A stretch of 64,000 nucleotides of DNA, from the NCBI GenBank assembly GCA_027886175.1, contig JAJNNQ010000075.1, positions 1,715,001 to 1,779,000 on the forward strand, read 5' to 3'. The notes beneath the pieces are model-generated. The model saw only the letters and a program-made list of their open reading frames with translations, ran no database searches and had not been told where the DNA came from. Each line of letters opens with the position of its first letter. Position 1 is the first letter of the stretch. The stretch comes from Phylloscopus collybita (taxonomy: Eukaryota; Chordata; Aves; Passeriformes; Phylloscopidae). Positions 10,441 to 21,268 of the stretch are shown piece by piece. The position numbers were made by a program, and so were the translations under genes.

Positions 10441-11727
10441 GGGCCCTGTCTTCCTGCAGGAATGATCCAGGTCTGAGGCTGGATCTTGCCACCACCCTCA
10501 TGTGGTTCCTGCTTGATCCCTGCACAAATTCTGCACACCCACAGCCATCCTGGGGAGTCAGGCAGCGTGGGATGTGTGAGCAGGGATCAGGGCATCCCTG
10601 GTTTCACCCACAGCAGCCTTCACCCTCTGCCTGAATGGCCTCACCAACTGATTTCACCCCATCCCACTGAGATGGACACCTCCAAACCCACATGTCCAGT
10701 TCTGCAGCTGTGCCCAGCCCAGAGATTTCAGCTCTGCCAGGGCAGCAGGAGCCTGCAGGATGCTGGCAGTGCTGCCATGTCCTGCTTTCCCACGTCCCTG
10801 CACGGCTCAGCCCTCCCACAGGGGAAGGGTGATGTCCCTGGAGGAGCATCCACCACCTTCCCTGCCTGTGCTGGTTGCACTCCTGGAGCAGCAGCCTGGA
10901 TGTGGCCAATGGAGGGCACTCTTAGACATGCACACAAACCCACACGCACACAAACACTCCACGGAAAAAAAATATATTAAAAAAAAAAAAGGGGGGGGGT
11001 GGGAAATCAAGCTGACTGCAGAAAGGGCATCCTTCCCCACTGCTGCCTGCAGGATCATCCCCAACAGCCTCTCCCTGATCTGTTCCCACTGCTTCAGCAG
11101 TTCCAACTCCCCTTTCTCTGTCCATTGGCTCCAGATGTGCCACTGTCCAAGATTTACTTCCCTCTGCTTTTCCTTCTCCTGACCTTGGTGCACGGCTGAC
11201 ATCCCAGCAGGGTGAAAACCACTCTCATCAAGCTAATCCTCCTTTCCTGGGGCTTCCCATTTCCCTGTAAGAAGGTCCCCAGATACCACACTAAATATCC
11301 CTTTTGCCTGAGGCAGAAAAGATGCCTGGCCCTGAAAAGCTCATCCCTTGCCACTCTGAGAAAACACAGGAATTTGTTCTGTCCTTATTCACAAGGAATT
11401 GTTAGCAGAGAGAGAAGAGGGAAAAAAAAACAAAAGCTGCAACAGCTTGGAAATTTTGGTTTTGTTAGTGAGGGAGCAAAGCAGAGTGGAAATGCCTGGA
11501 AAAACACGGTGGCATCTGTGAGCTGACAGCACAGAGAGGAGTCAAGAAGGGCTCAGACCCAGGTGTGGCTCTGCAGTGGCTCTGCTGGGCTGCAGGGAGA
11601 GGAGTTAACCCTGGAAGGCACCCAGGGAGCTTGGACAGCTTCTGGAGCACCTCCTTTTCCATAAAATCAGTGCTCCAAATCTGGTTTTTTTTCTCCCCTT
11701 AGCGTTGTTTTTTATGGTCCATTTTCC
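10441..11727. other. Unique non-coding sequence with a CA-rich and A12-G9 simple repeat
   Basis: Contains a CA-rich stretch (about 10930-10958) followed by A12 and then G9 at 10979-10999. Open frames of 100-164 codons on both strands are overlapping and unrecognised. Confidence 0.5.
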
Positions 11728-11857
11728 ATCCCTGGAAGTGTTCAAGGCCAGGTCAGAGGGCTTTGAGCAAGGGAAAGGTGTCCCTGCCCATGGCAGAGGG
11801 GATGGAATTGGATGATATTTAAGGTCTCTTCCAACCCAAACAACTCCATGATTTTCA
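11728..11857 (+). mobile_element. CR1 LINE 3' end
   Basis: Runs from CATCCCTGGAAGTGTTCAAGGCCAGG to TGGATGATATTTAAGGTCTCTTCCAACCCAAA and a decayed CCATGATT end. Only the last roughly 130 bases are kept, as in typical 5'-truncated CR1 insertions. Confidence 0.92.
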
Positions 11858-12749
11858 AACCACAGATTCCTGCATGGCCCCCCTCACATCCTGGAATATT
11901 TGCTCCATCACTGCAGAGACTGATGTGCTAACTCCTGCCTCTCTCTGAGTCTCCTGAGTGCAGAAAAGCCAAAATCTCACCTGCCTGCTGTGTTATTAAA
12001 TTCTGTATATACACACACCAGCATCCTTCATCCCAAATTTCTCCCAGCTCCCAGCAGGAAAGGCACCTGCCTTAGGGGCAGACCCCAGCAGATATGGAAC
12101 AGCCTGCAGGACAGCTGTTAACAGGGTGGGGAAATGTTTGATTCTGATGGAAATTGGCTTGTGGATCAGGATCCCCATCCTATTTTAACTGTGAAAGGCT
12201 GGAAGAAGGGATTTGGGAAAAGAGAGGGCTGGGAAATGGGAAATATTTAGAAATGGATCATCCTGGGATTCCCCAAGGAGTTTTCAACCAGGAGGAAACT
12301 CCAAAGCCCCTGAGCTGTGGTGGAACTCTCCCATCCATGATCTCCTTCAGCACTGGCCAGATGGCGAGACACAATCAGGGGGAGCCAGAGGCCAGGTTTG
12401 AATCCTGGCCCCAGGATTTGTGCACACTGTCAGCAAAGCATCTCTGCCAGTTCTTCCCCACCTGAAAAGATGGATGTGAGAAGAATCCTCTGCTTTCCTT
12501 TAGCAATCCATGATCAGAAAAATTCTAGCAGGGTGCTGGAGATGATGATTCATTTCCAAACCAACCAGGATTTCATCCCAAAAGGAGATTAATTTAAAGA
12601 CTAAGGTGTCTGTTCCAGATCATGTTAACTATAGATGGGCTCATAACTAAAGCTCTCACAGTTTGGAAGGTCAGGCTCAGTTCCTGGCTCTCAATGTGAT
12701 TTTTTTTGTTTGTGGGGTTTTTTTGTTTGTTTTTGGGGTTTTTTTTGGT

Positions 12750-12784
<35 letters not shown>

Positions 12785-14094
12785 GTTTTTTGTTTTTTTT
12801 TTTGTGAATGGGATCCAGGGCTGGACCTCAAAATGTAGGATCCAGTCAAAATTCTGGAAAAGCCCGGCCAACAAGGAGGGCCAGCTGTGCTCCATTTGCC
12901 CCCAGATGTAGCTGCCTGAGGAAAGGGGGCTCAGGGCTCTGTTGGCTCCCACACAGCCTCAGCCAGGTGTTGTCTGGGCTCTTGGTGTTTTTTAAGCATC
13001 ACTTCATCCCAATCCACATCTGTTTTTGTCCTCTACATGGGTGCAAATTTTTTTGGTGTTGCCTGTTGGAAGCCCTGGCAGGACTTGGAGCTTCTCAAGG
13101 ATTTTTTTAGGGGTGGATTTGATGCCCTTGCACAGCAAAGTCAGGGAGCACGTGGGGGTTCTTGGCAGAAGGTTGTTGATGGAGGTCACAGTATTGCATC
13201 TCACCCTGCCTCAGTTTACCTCAGTTTAAGGAAAGCAGACTGAAATCCCAGTTAAGAGCGGGATTAAAGCAAGCCTGCTGTGAGTTCCCAGGCATTTCCT
13301 CACTCCCAGGGGAATACACAATCCCTCTGATCCTGGTAGGATCAGCTTTTCTTCCACGCCAGCCTCGCCCATACTCCCTGCCTGGCCTGACTCCCACCCC
13401 TCCCCATCCGTGGAACCAAGAAATACCATGGATTCCACGCCAGCAAATCCCAGAAAAAAATCCCTTTTTCCCCATTCCCTCATTCCTGCCTGCCAGTGCT
13501 GACAGCCAACCCTTTGGGGTCTTTCTCCCTCCGTTACCACCCTGCTCCTGGGTGTCAGAGTTACACAAGAGGGCCTCTGAGGGCAAGGTCATCCTCACCA
13601 GTGAACAGGGACGCTTCCATCCTCGCTCATTTGAGCTGGGAACCAGGATGGGATTGATTGGGAATTCAGCTGGAGGTTAAAAGCTCTGGCATTAGCTGGG
13701 GAGCTAAATGGGAACCCCCCCCAGGGATAGGGGCTGTTTAGGGAGGGGCTGTGTGTGCATGAGGAGGCTCAGGCTTGCACAGGGACATGTGCAGAGGGAT
13801 GTTTGGCAAAGCTAAAACTGAGCTGTGGGATTCATGGGGTGCGCGGCTTGACACTGCTCACTTCTGCATCCCACACAAATCACATCCTCAGGCTCCTTTT
13901 CCGGCCCCTGAGGACAAGAGCCTTGATACAGCTCATGTTCCTGTTGCTAAACTGCCTTTTCCTAAAGCAGAACAGCCTCCCACAGGGTTTAATGCTCTCC
14001 CCTGAGCTGTGCCCTGGCATGGTCTGGGGTGGGGATTATTGGCCAGGGCAAAAACCTCACCAGGAAGTCTCCTGAGATACGTAGGCAGTGATGT
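11858..14094. other. Unique non-coding sequence with a long T-rich simple repeat
   Basis: Holds a T/G-rich tract at 12699-12803 that includes an uninterrupted T32 (12752-12783). Otherwise no gene or mobile element is recognised. Confidence 0.5.
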
Positions 14095-14315
14095 GTCAGT
14101 GTTTCAGGCCAAAATTTAGGAAGAAATTCTTCCCTGTGAGGGTGGTGAGGCCCTGACACAGGTTGCCCAGAGAAGCTGTGGCTGCCCCATCCCTGGCAGT
14201 GTCCAAGGCCAGGCTGGATGGGGCTTGGAGCAACCTGGGATGGAGGAAGGTGTCCCTGCCCATGACAGGGAGTTAGAACTGGATGATCTTTATGGTCTCT
14301 TCCAACCCAAACTTT
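14095..14315 (+). mobile_element. CR1 LINE 3' fragment
   Basis: Starts near the FRPKFRKKFFPVRVVRP-like end of reverse transcriptase (AGGAAGAAATTCTTCCCTGTGAGGG), passes CCATCCCTGGCAGTGTCCAAGGCCAGG and ends at CTTCCAACCCAAAC. The terminal ATTCT microsatellite is missing. Confidence 0.93.
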
Positions 14316-15477
14316 TCCTGCCCCATGGCACCTCAAAGCTGGGCTGCCCAAGGGAAACCAAAGGAGGCAAATACCCAAAGAGCTGATTTTGTAACCAGCT
14401 TGGGGCTAGGATCTGCACAAGCTCAAGTCCTCGTGCTTCTCCCATCACCAGGAAAGGGGATTTCCACTTTGCTGCTCTCCAGCTCGTATCTGGCTGGGGA
14501 TGATCATCAGCAGAGGCCTCTGACCAGCCCCAGTGTATGGGAAATTTCACGTGGACTTTTCTTCTGGTTCCTTCCATGGCTTTGAATGACCGTGCCTCAG
14601 TTTCCCCCCACCAGCCAAACCATGTTTACACTCCCCCAGTGGTGGGGATAAATTTCCTTGGCGGCAGCTGGGGAAAAATGGAAGAACTGCATCAGAGTCC
14701 AATTTTACATCAACCCTGAAGGTGCACCATGCTGTTTTTGAATGCTGCTGTCTCAGCAAAGTTAAAACTGGATTGGGAACATTTCCCCTTCTGAAAACAG
14801 GAATTCAGCTTGTAATTTTAGGCATTCAGTTTCCAGTGCCCAGTGAGGACGTCACTAGATTGCACACACAAGTACCGTAAGATCCTATTGCTCAGATCTG
14901 CAGTTTTCCAGCAATAGGAAGATGGAGATTCAGGCTGTGGTTACCAAAGACGTTTAAAATACAGGTCCTTTTAGTAAAAGCAGAACTGTGACCATTCCTG
15001 GCCTTACTTTCACTGTCCACAGAGTGAGGACCACAAAAGAGCTTGAATTCCAGGAATGGTTCAGCTGAGGGATTCCATCTGCTCCCACAGGGTCTGAAAT
15101 GAGAGGCTTTGGAGTCTCTGCTGCCACAGCAGTGTGGGCACATGGGAACTTCCCAGAGAGATAGAGATGGCAGAAATACCTGAGCTTGAGCAGGGTGTGG
15201 AACCTTCCCACCAAGCTGAGCACAGCCCCTGAAGGTGGAGAGAAACAGAGGCAAAGCAAATCCCTTTTGAAGCCCCAAGTTTCCATGGTTTTGGATCCAG
15301 CCATGACCTTGAAGCAGCAGGAGTCTGCACCCTGCACTCAGGAAGCAGAAGAAGGATAAATATGTGCATTCCTGCAGCACCTTCTCCCCGAGGTCCTCGA
15401 GGGACACAGGGAGCAGCAATGAATTAAGGGCTCGTGACGCAGGGAGCCATCCTCACTGACCCCAAAGCCTGAGCACA
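14316..15477. other. Unique non-coding sequence
   Basis: Nothing recognised. Minus-strand open frames of up to 175 codons (14892-15419) carry no identifiable domain. Confidence 0.5.
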
Positions 15478-15660
15478 AACTAAAGGAAGTAGTTTCTCAC
15501 ACAGCTCATAATTCAATCCTGGACCTCATTGCCACAGGATGCTGTGGAGGCTAAAGGCATAAAATGGTGACAAAATGGATTAGGGAATCTGTGAAGGGGA
15601 GGCCAATCCATTGCTCTTGAGCAGGATGGTCTGGGTGAAACTGCCAGCCTCGGGGTGGTT
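15478..15660 (+). mobile_element. Older CR1-family 3' fragment (reptile-type)
   Basis: AAGTAGTTTCTCACACAGCTCATAATTCA followed by GGACCTCATTGCCACAGGATG-TGTGGAGGC resembles the C-terminal reverse-transcriptase codons (FFSHRIIQ..LWNSLP..DVVEA-like) of CR1 families shared with turtles and crocodilians, rather than the common avian tail. It is strongly decayed, and the assignment is by recall. Confidence 0.5.
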
Positions 15661-15689
15661 CTTTGCTTTTCCTTCAGCCTTTCATGGGT

Positions 15690-16530
15690 CATCCAGATGG
15701 ATTTGGGTGGCCCTGGGCTGGGGCAATCCCCAATTTCAGTACAGACTGGGGGATGAGGGATGAAGAGTAGCACTGAGGAGGAGGATTTGAGGATCCTGGT
15801 GGATGAGAGGTTGGACATGAGCTGGCAGTGTGAGATTGTAGCCCAGAAAACCAACCAGACCCTGGGATGCTTCAAAAGAAGTGTGGCCAGCAGGGTGAGG
15901 AAGGTGATTCTGCCCCTCTGGTGAGACCTCAGTGCTGGATCACTCAGCCCAAGACAGACATGGACCTGGTGGAGTGGATGTAGAGGAGGGCATCCAGAAA
16001 ACGATCTGAGGGCTGGAGCTCCTCTGCTGTGCAGACAGGCTGAGACAGCTGGGCTTGTTCAGCCTGCAGAAGGGAAGGCTCCAGGCAGACCTCACTGCAG
16101 CCTTTTAAAATATACAGAAGGCTTGCAAGAAAGAGGGAGGGATGCTTCTTACCAAGGCTTGTGGAAACAGGACAAGAGGCAGTGGCTTTAAATTGAAGGA
16201 GGGAAGGTACAGGTTGATATGAGGATGGAAAATTTTGTAATGAGGGTGGTGAGGCCCTGGCAGAGGTTGCTCAGAGAAGTTGTGACTGTCCCATCCCTGG
16301 AAATGTCCAAGGCCAGGTTGGATGGGATTTTAAACAACCTGGTCTTGTGGAAGGTCCCTGCCCATGGCAGAGGTTTTGCAGCCAGGAAATGTTCAGGGTC
16401 CCTTTCAAAGCAAGCCCCACAATGTTGCTGCCCATGGAAGCAGAAGAGTGGAGTACATGATTTTTAAATACCCCTTCCAAACCAGTCTGCCCTATGATTC
16501 CATGATTCTAGGATTCCATGATTCTATACC
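15690..16530 (+). mobile_element. CR1 LINE, about 0.8 kb, 5'-truncated, reverse transcriptase C-terminus plus 3' tail
   Basis: The best-preserved long CR1 in the left half. It keeps the RT end in broken frames: a GNPQFQYRLG-like start (about 15720), the SVASR region (about 15880), a GLFSLQK-like segment (about 16050) and the FV..VVRPWQRL..VV..PSLE region (about 16220-16310). It then has the tail and a CCATGATTCTAGGATTCCATGATTCTA microsatellite end. Stops and frameshifts rule out a working enzyme. Confidence 0.93.
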
Positions 16531-18423
16531 TCTTATTACTTCTGTAAATAACCATTCTTTCATTTACTGGAGAGAGGTACAGGGACATTATATTAAGCCA
16601 CAAAAATCATATCCACACTGCCAAACCATCTACAGAGCCTGAAACTTAAAAAAGTGTCACAAACCACATCCATGCTGTTAAAACCCCCTCCCAGAACGGG
16701 TTGGCCTGATCCATCCTCCCTCTTCACTCTGAGGGAAAGCAGCCCTTGGGACGGATGGTGATCTGCCCTGACCTAAATTCTTCTGGAGTGTCATGCTCAT
16801 GCCCACGCAGGGCTGTGCCTGAGCTAACCACGCTGGACAGCAAAGGATCCAGCCTGCTGTGCTCCCTGGAGACTCCCCTTTTCCACACAGACTCCTCGGG
16901 GCAGAAACTGCCTTCTAGGCTCCCCTGTAACAAATCCTAGGATGCTGGAATGCAGAGAGGCTGGCAGAGGGATGCAATCAGAGCACAGGCGTTAACAAGC
17001 TGGATTATTCCTCACATCTCATCTATCAGCCTCATGACAAGCAGTTCAGGATTTGCATAAACCAGGCAGATGTACTCTGCTCCCCTTCCCAGTCCTCTCT
17101 CCAGGAACCCTTGAGCAATGCGACGTGGGGGAGAAGATTACTGGTGAGGGGCAGGCAGGGGGGTTATTGGGAGGCAGAGTTCTTCCTCCCTTCTCACTTT
17201 CTTTGGCTTTGTTCAATCACAGGAGATGATGGAGGGCATTATGGAGTGATTTGTGCAGCACTGAGGATGTGCTGGTTCGGGGCCGGGGTTAGCGAGCTGT
17301 CTGTGTGCAGCCTTGATGAAGACGAAGGGCTGAAGGAGAACGGTTTATATTTATTCTGAGGAGGGCTTGGGTGATGCCTCATCACAGGGATGACAGCGGA
17401 ATCTGGGATTTTTACACGCTCCTTTATTTGTATGAGTATTTACTTCTGGCTCAGAGGACAGGGAGACAGGACTGGAGAGCTGGAGGGCAGCTGGAGGTCT
17501 GCCGGCAAGACAGCTTAAATTTAGGTTACTACACAAGACCCAAGACCTTGGAGGGGAATTCAGCTACAGAGCCATGTGCTGGCAATTCTTGTCCCATTTC
17601 CCCCAGAGAAAGATTCCGAGGCTCCTCCTCCTGCTTCCAGCCCAGCAATGTTTAGGGAAACCTCAGCCCCAAGTGTTCCCAAGCAGCCCTGCAATGACAA
17701 ACCCACCTGTGCAGCACAGGAACCTGCCTCAGTGAGCCAGGAAATGTAGGAATGATGAGCAAGGTGCCAGGAGGTGAGGACTGGGGCCTTTTTTTTTGCC
17801 CAGAGGATAGATTGACCCAGCACAGTGGGGCGCAGTGGAAGTCTCCAGTCTCCCAGGACAATCCCTGGAGGGGCAGGGACATCTCCACATGGAGTGCCAG
17901 GCTGGAATCCAGCACAGAATGGTTGGGAAATGCAAGCCCCCACCTCGTGCCAGACACAATGAGCAGATGGCCCTCCTTTAGTTCCTGAAGAACAGGAATC
18001 CACATGCCAAATCAATGCTAATTTGCCCTTTTGCTGTCTGTCTCCACAGGCTACGTCTCTGCTGCTGAAGGATACGGAGCAGGGGCTGTGTTTTGGCTCT
18101 GGTACCAGGCATGGCACAGCTTGTGGACACACCCCAGCTCTCCTTCCCTCTGAGAAGGGCTGGCCTCATCCCACAGAGCTGCAGGAGAGAGTCCCTTGGC
18201 TCAGCCATCTGCCACAATGTGTCCTGGCACTGCCTTGGGCCAAAGCTTCACCAGGGAGCATGGAAATAATTAAATGGTCTGGATGATCACGGGACCACTC
18301 TCGTGCCTGTAATCCCTCAGCTATTTATGGGGAGAGATGGAGCCTCAGAGGGAGTGCATGGACATGGAGAGCAAAAAGGGGATGTTCTCTCAGGTGTCAC
18401 AGCAGGAACTGAGGGGTGGGGGA
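16531..18423. other. Unique non-coding sequence
   Basis: No repeat recognised. A 190-codon minus-strand frame (17560-18132) has no domain and overlaps competing frames. A short stretch near 17110-17340 has several CpGs but no clear promoter pattern. Confidence 0.5.
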
Positions 18424-18625
18424 GATCAGAGAATCGTAAAATCATGGAATGGTTTGGGTTGGAAGGGGCCTTAAAGACCATCCAGTTTCCACCCCCTGCC
18501 ATCCAGTCCAACCTTCCACTAGACCAGCTTAATCAGACCCCTGTTCAGGGATTCCCTGGTCTGGAATCCCTACAGGAATAGGGAGCCCACAGCCTCTCTG
18601 GGCAGCCCCAGCTCTCTGATCTCCC
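18424..18625 (-). mobile_element. CR1 LINE 3' fragment
   Basis: The left end, AATCATGGAATGGTTTGGGTTGGAAGG, is the CR1 3' terminus on the minus strand. It is followed by CCATCCAG and CTTCCACTAGACCAG, and fades in GGAGCCCACAGCCTCTCTGGGCAGC. Confidence 0.92.
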
Positions 18626-19849
18626 TCTGGGGAGCAAATCCAGGAATCACCTCTGTGGGATCAGGTAGACTTTTGCATTGGAGCCACATCAGTGTGGCGG
18701 GCTTTTCCCCTCTCTTATCCTTCTCTGCACATAAATCAACTTTCTGAGTAGACTGTGACCCCTGCCAGCACCAGCAGCAGATCAGAGCACTCCCCTCAAC
18801 CCTCAGCAGTCCTGAGCAAGGTGAGGAAAAGCATTAATCCAAATTTATATTTTTTTTTTTTTTGTCAGGGCTGCCCTTTGGTAACTCCCAAAAAGCCGGT
18901 AAAGGTGGCTGGAGCAGGTAGATCCTGGTTAAGCGAGCAGGAGCACAAAGTTTGCTGCCAGTGCTTTTCGTGAGAGCTGGATCAGTGCTTTTCCCCCCTC
19001 TCCCTCTCGCTCCTTCCCTCCTTCCCCTTTGCCTCTGCAAAGTGCGACAGCGTGGGGATGAATCGCCTGATTGTGTGCTCCTCTTTCCCCCACCACGCCG
19101 CTCCAACAGCAGGGCTGGGGGATGGAAAAGGAGCCCAGCTGCCTCTTGTGGGCTGTTCTCTCTCCACCCACCAAGCACTTTAAATCAGACACAAATTAAC
19201 ACCAACTCCTGGCATCCTTTATTAGCCGGATTGGCTCAGCCTTCGTTTGCTTTGCTTCCATCTTCTATTTTAATATTTCGTTATCTTTTTCCCTCTCAGC
19301 CCCACCTTCCTGAAGAGCACACCTAACAATAACAGCAATGCACTGGAGAGCAGGGATGGCCCTTCAGCTCTTACATATCTGGTGCCTCGAGCTTTAAACC
19401 ATGCACTGTGCCCCAGTAGGGGACAGCAGTCCCTCAAATGTCTCATGTTTCTGGGATTTTTTTAATCCGAACTGCTCTCAGAGAATTGTTCAAGGAGGAA
19501 CCCCATCCACAGAGTCACAAACTTGATGAAAGTCGCCTTTAGGGTATGGAGCATTTGTCATTTATCATCTGAGAAGGAAATTATGTAAGATCTCTTCTCC
19601 AGCACAGGGGAATTGAGACAGCTGAAATCTGACTGCCTGATGTGGGACATGGTGCAGGTAAAATCCTGAGTCCTCTGTTAGCTGCAAGGGATCACTGCCT
19701 CCAAAGGCTCTGCAGTGGCTTGAGCATAAGGAGATGTCCCCATGCTCTGGGAAAGGCAGCACCAACGTGGTCACTGATCGTCATCGTGATGGGGCCCCAG
19801 GACCAGAGTCTAAAGAAGAGCCATCACTGGTGGAGACACACAAATGGCT
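18626..19849. other. Unique non-coding sequence with a CpG-enriched, pyrimidine-rich patch
   Basis: Between about 18890 and 19110 the CpG count rises (about nine in 220 bases) beside a CCCCTCTCCCTCTCGCTCC-type pyrimidine tract. This is a possible promoter or 5' UTR exon on the minus strand. T16 lies at about 18848-18863. A CTCF-like site is at 19413-19426. No coding exon is seen. Confidence 0.45.
19413..19426 (+). promoter_or_regulatory. CTCF-like core motif
   Basis: CCAGTAGGGGACAG matches the consensus CCASYAGRKGGCRS at 13 of 14 positions, with TGCACT a few bases upstream where an extended CTCF site often has a TGCA element. Occupancy is unknown. Confidence 0.4.
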
Positions 19850-19854
19850 TCATG

Positions 19855-20299
19855 AAGGGGCACAAAGGTGGTCAGAGGGCTGCAGTACCTCTCCTCGAAG
19901 ACAGGCTGAGAGAGCTGGGGTTGTTCAGAGCAGTCAGAGAAGAGAAAACTCTGGAGACACCTCAACACAGCCTCACAGGGCCTTAAGGGAGCTTACAAAA
20001 AGAAGGGAGAGGTAGGGACAGATAGGGACAGGACAAGGGGCTGTGGTTTTATACTGAAAAAGGAGAGATTTATAATAGAGATTAGGAAGAAATTCTTTCC
20101 TGTCAGGGTGGTGAGGCCCTGGCACAGGTTGCCCAGAGAAGCTGTGGCTGTCCCATCCCTGGAAGTGTCCAAAGCCAGGTTGGATGGGGCTTGGAGCAAC
20201 CTGGGACAGTGGGAGGTGTCCCTACCCTTGGCAGGGGGCTGGAACTGGATGATCCTGAAGGTCCCTTCCAACCCAAACCATTCCATGATTCTGTGATCA
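19855..20299 (+). mobile_element. CR1 LINE 3' fragment, about 0.45 kb
   Basis: Includes the AGGCTGAGAGAGCTGGGGTTGTTC (RLRELGLF) segment, the AGGAAGAAATTCTTTCCTGTCAGGG region, the PSLEVSKARLDG segment and a full tail ending CCATTCCATGATTCTGTGAT. Reverse-transcriptase codons are still legible but interrupted. Confidence 0.95.
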
Positions 20300-21118
20300 C
20301 AGGGCCCTGCCCCTCTTATACTCCTGTTTTTCAGTCCCCATCAGCAGTGTGCTTGATGGAGACAAGATGAGAAGAACAAACAATGGGTTTCCTGCTGGAA
20401 GCACCATGGAATTGTCTGTCTCCTCCTGGCTGGCTGCTCGGCCACGTTTGCCAAGCCGCGCACCATTCGGCAACTGTCAAACCTTTTGTGGATTTCCATC
20501 TCTGCAATATTCGTTTCTTAGCAACTCTGTTTGCTTTTAGCAAAAACAAAATGTCTCTGCCTGTGGCGTGCTATTTCGGGCAGAAATGGTGCTGTTTCAG
20601 GTCCACGCCAGTCAGAAGGACCCTGGTGAAAATGGCCCTGTCTGCCCACTCACTCTTAAGAGCACTGAGTGAAATTCTTATTTGTTTCCTGCGTTCCACC
20701 TGCCGCAGGGAAAGCGCAGCAATCCTGGACAGGCAAACAGCTCCTACTGCTGCACTGCTGTTCCACAGGCCCTGCCATTCCTGGATCCTGGAGGAGATTG
20801 TGTAACCCAGGTACTGAAGGCACAAGTCAGCAGCAAATCTTACAGCAGAACAAAGTTCCAGCGAGAAAACACAGTTATGTGACCCCTGTGTACTTTATTG
20901 GGAATGTCCTTGGGCTTGTAAGTTTTGATTGGATCCAGCTCGACCAGAAGCTTTGCCAGCACATCCTGCTTGAGAGAAAGACCAATGAACTTGGAGAGCT
21001 GACCTTGTAATAAAGCTCAGCAACAATTTTCTCCCATGGACCAAGAGTGAGCAGCACAACGTGAGTGTCACTGGTGCCATTGCAGGATCTGTGGTTTTCA
21101 TTTCTTTATTTCCATGTG
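20300..21118. other. Unique non-coding sequence with scattered CpGs
   Basis: About a dozen CpGs fall between 20430 and 20720, more than in neighbouring DNA. A 140-codon plus-strand frame (20383-20805) runs through this patch but has no recognisable domain. Confidence 0.45.
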
Positions 21119-21268
21119 ATCACAGAATGGTTTGGGTTTGGAAGGGACTTTCAGGATCATTTCATTCCAGTCCGTGCCATGGGCAGGGACACTTTCCACT
21201 AGACCAGATTGCTCAGAGTCCCGTCCAACTTGTCCTTGAACATTTCCAGGGATAGGGAGTCCATCCTA
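21119..21268 (-). mobile_element. CR1 LINE 3' end
   Basis: ATCACAGAATGGTTTGGGTTTGGAAGG, then GCCATGGGCAGGGACACTTTCCACTAGACC and CTTGAACATTTCCAGGGATAGGGAG: the reverse complement of the last 150 bases of CR1. It faces the plus-strand CR1 that ends at 20299. Confidence 0.93.

Noticed and set aside
15690..16530. Intact CR1 reverse transcriptase
   Set aside because: 5'-truncated and broken by stops and frameshifts; only C-terminal fragments can be read.
17560..18132. 190-codon minus-strand frame
   Set aside because: Two further long frames overlap it in other phases of the same strand; no domain or splice context.
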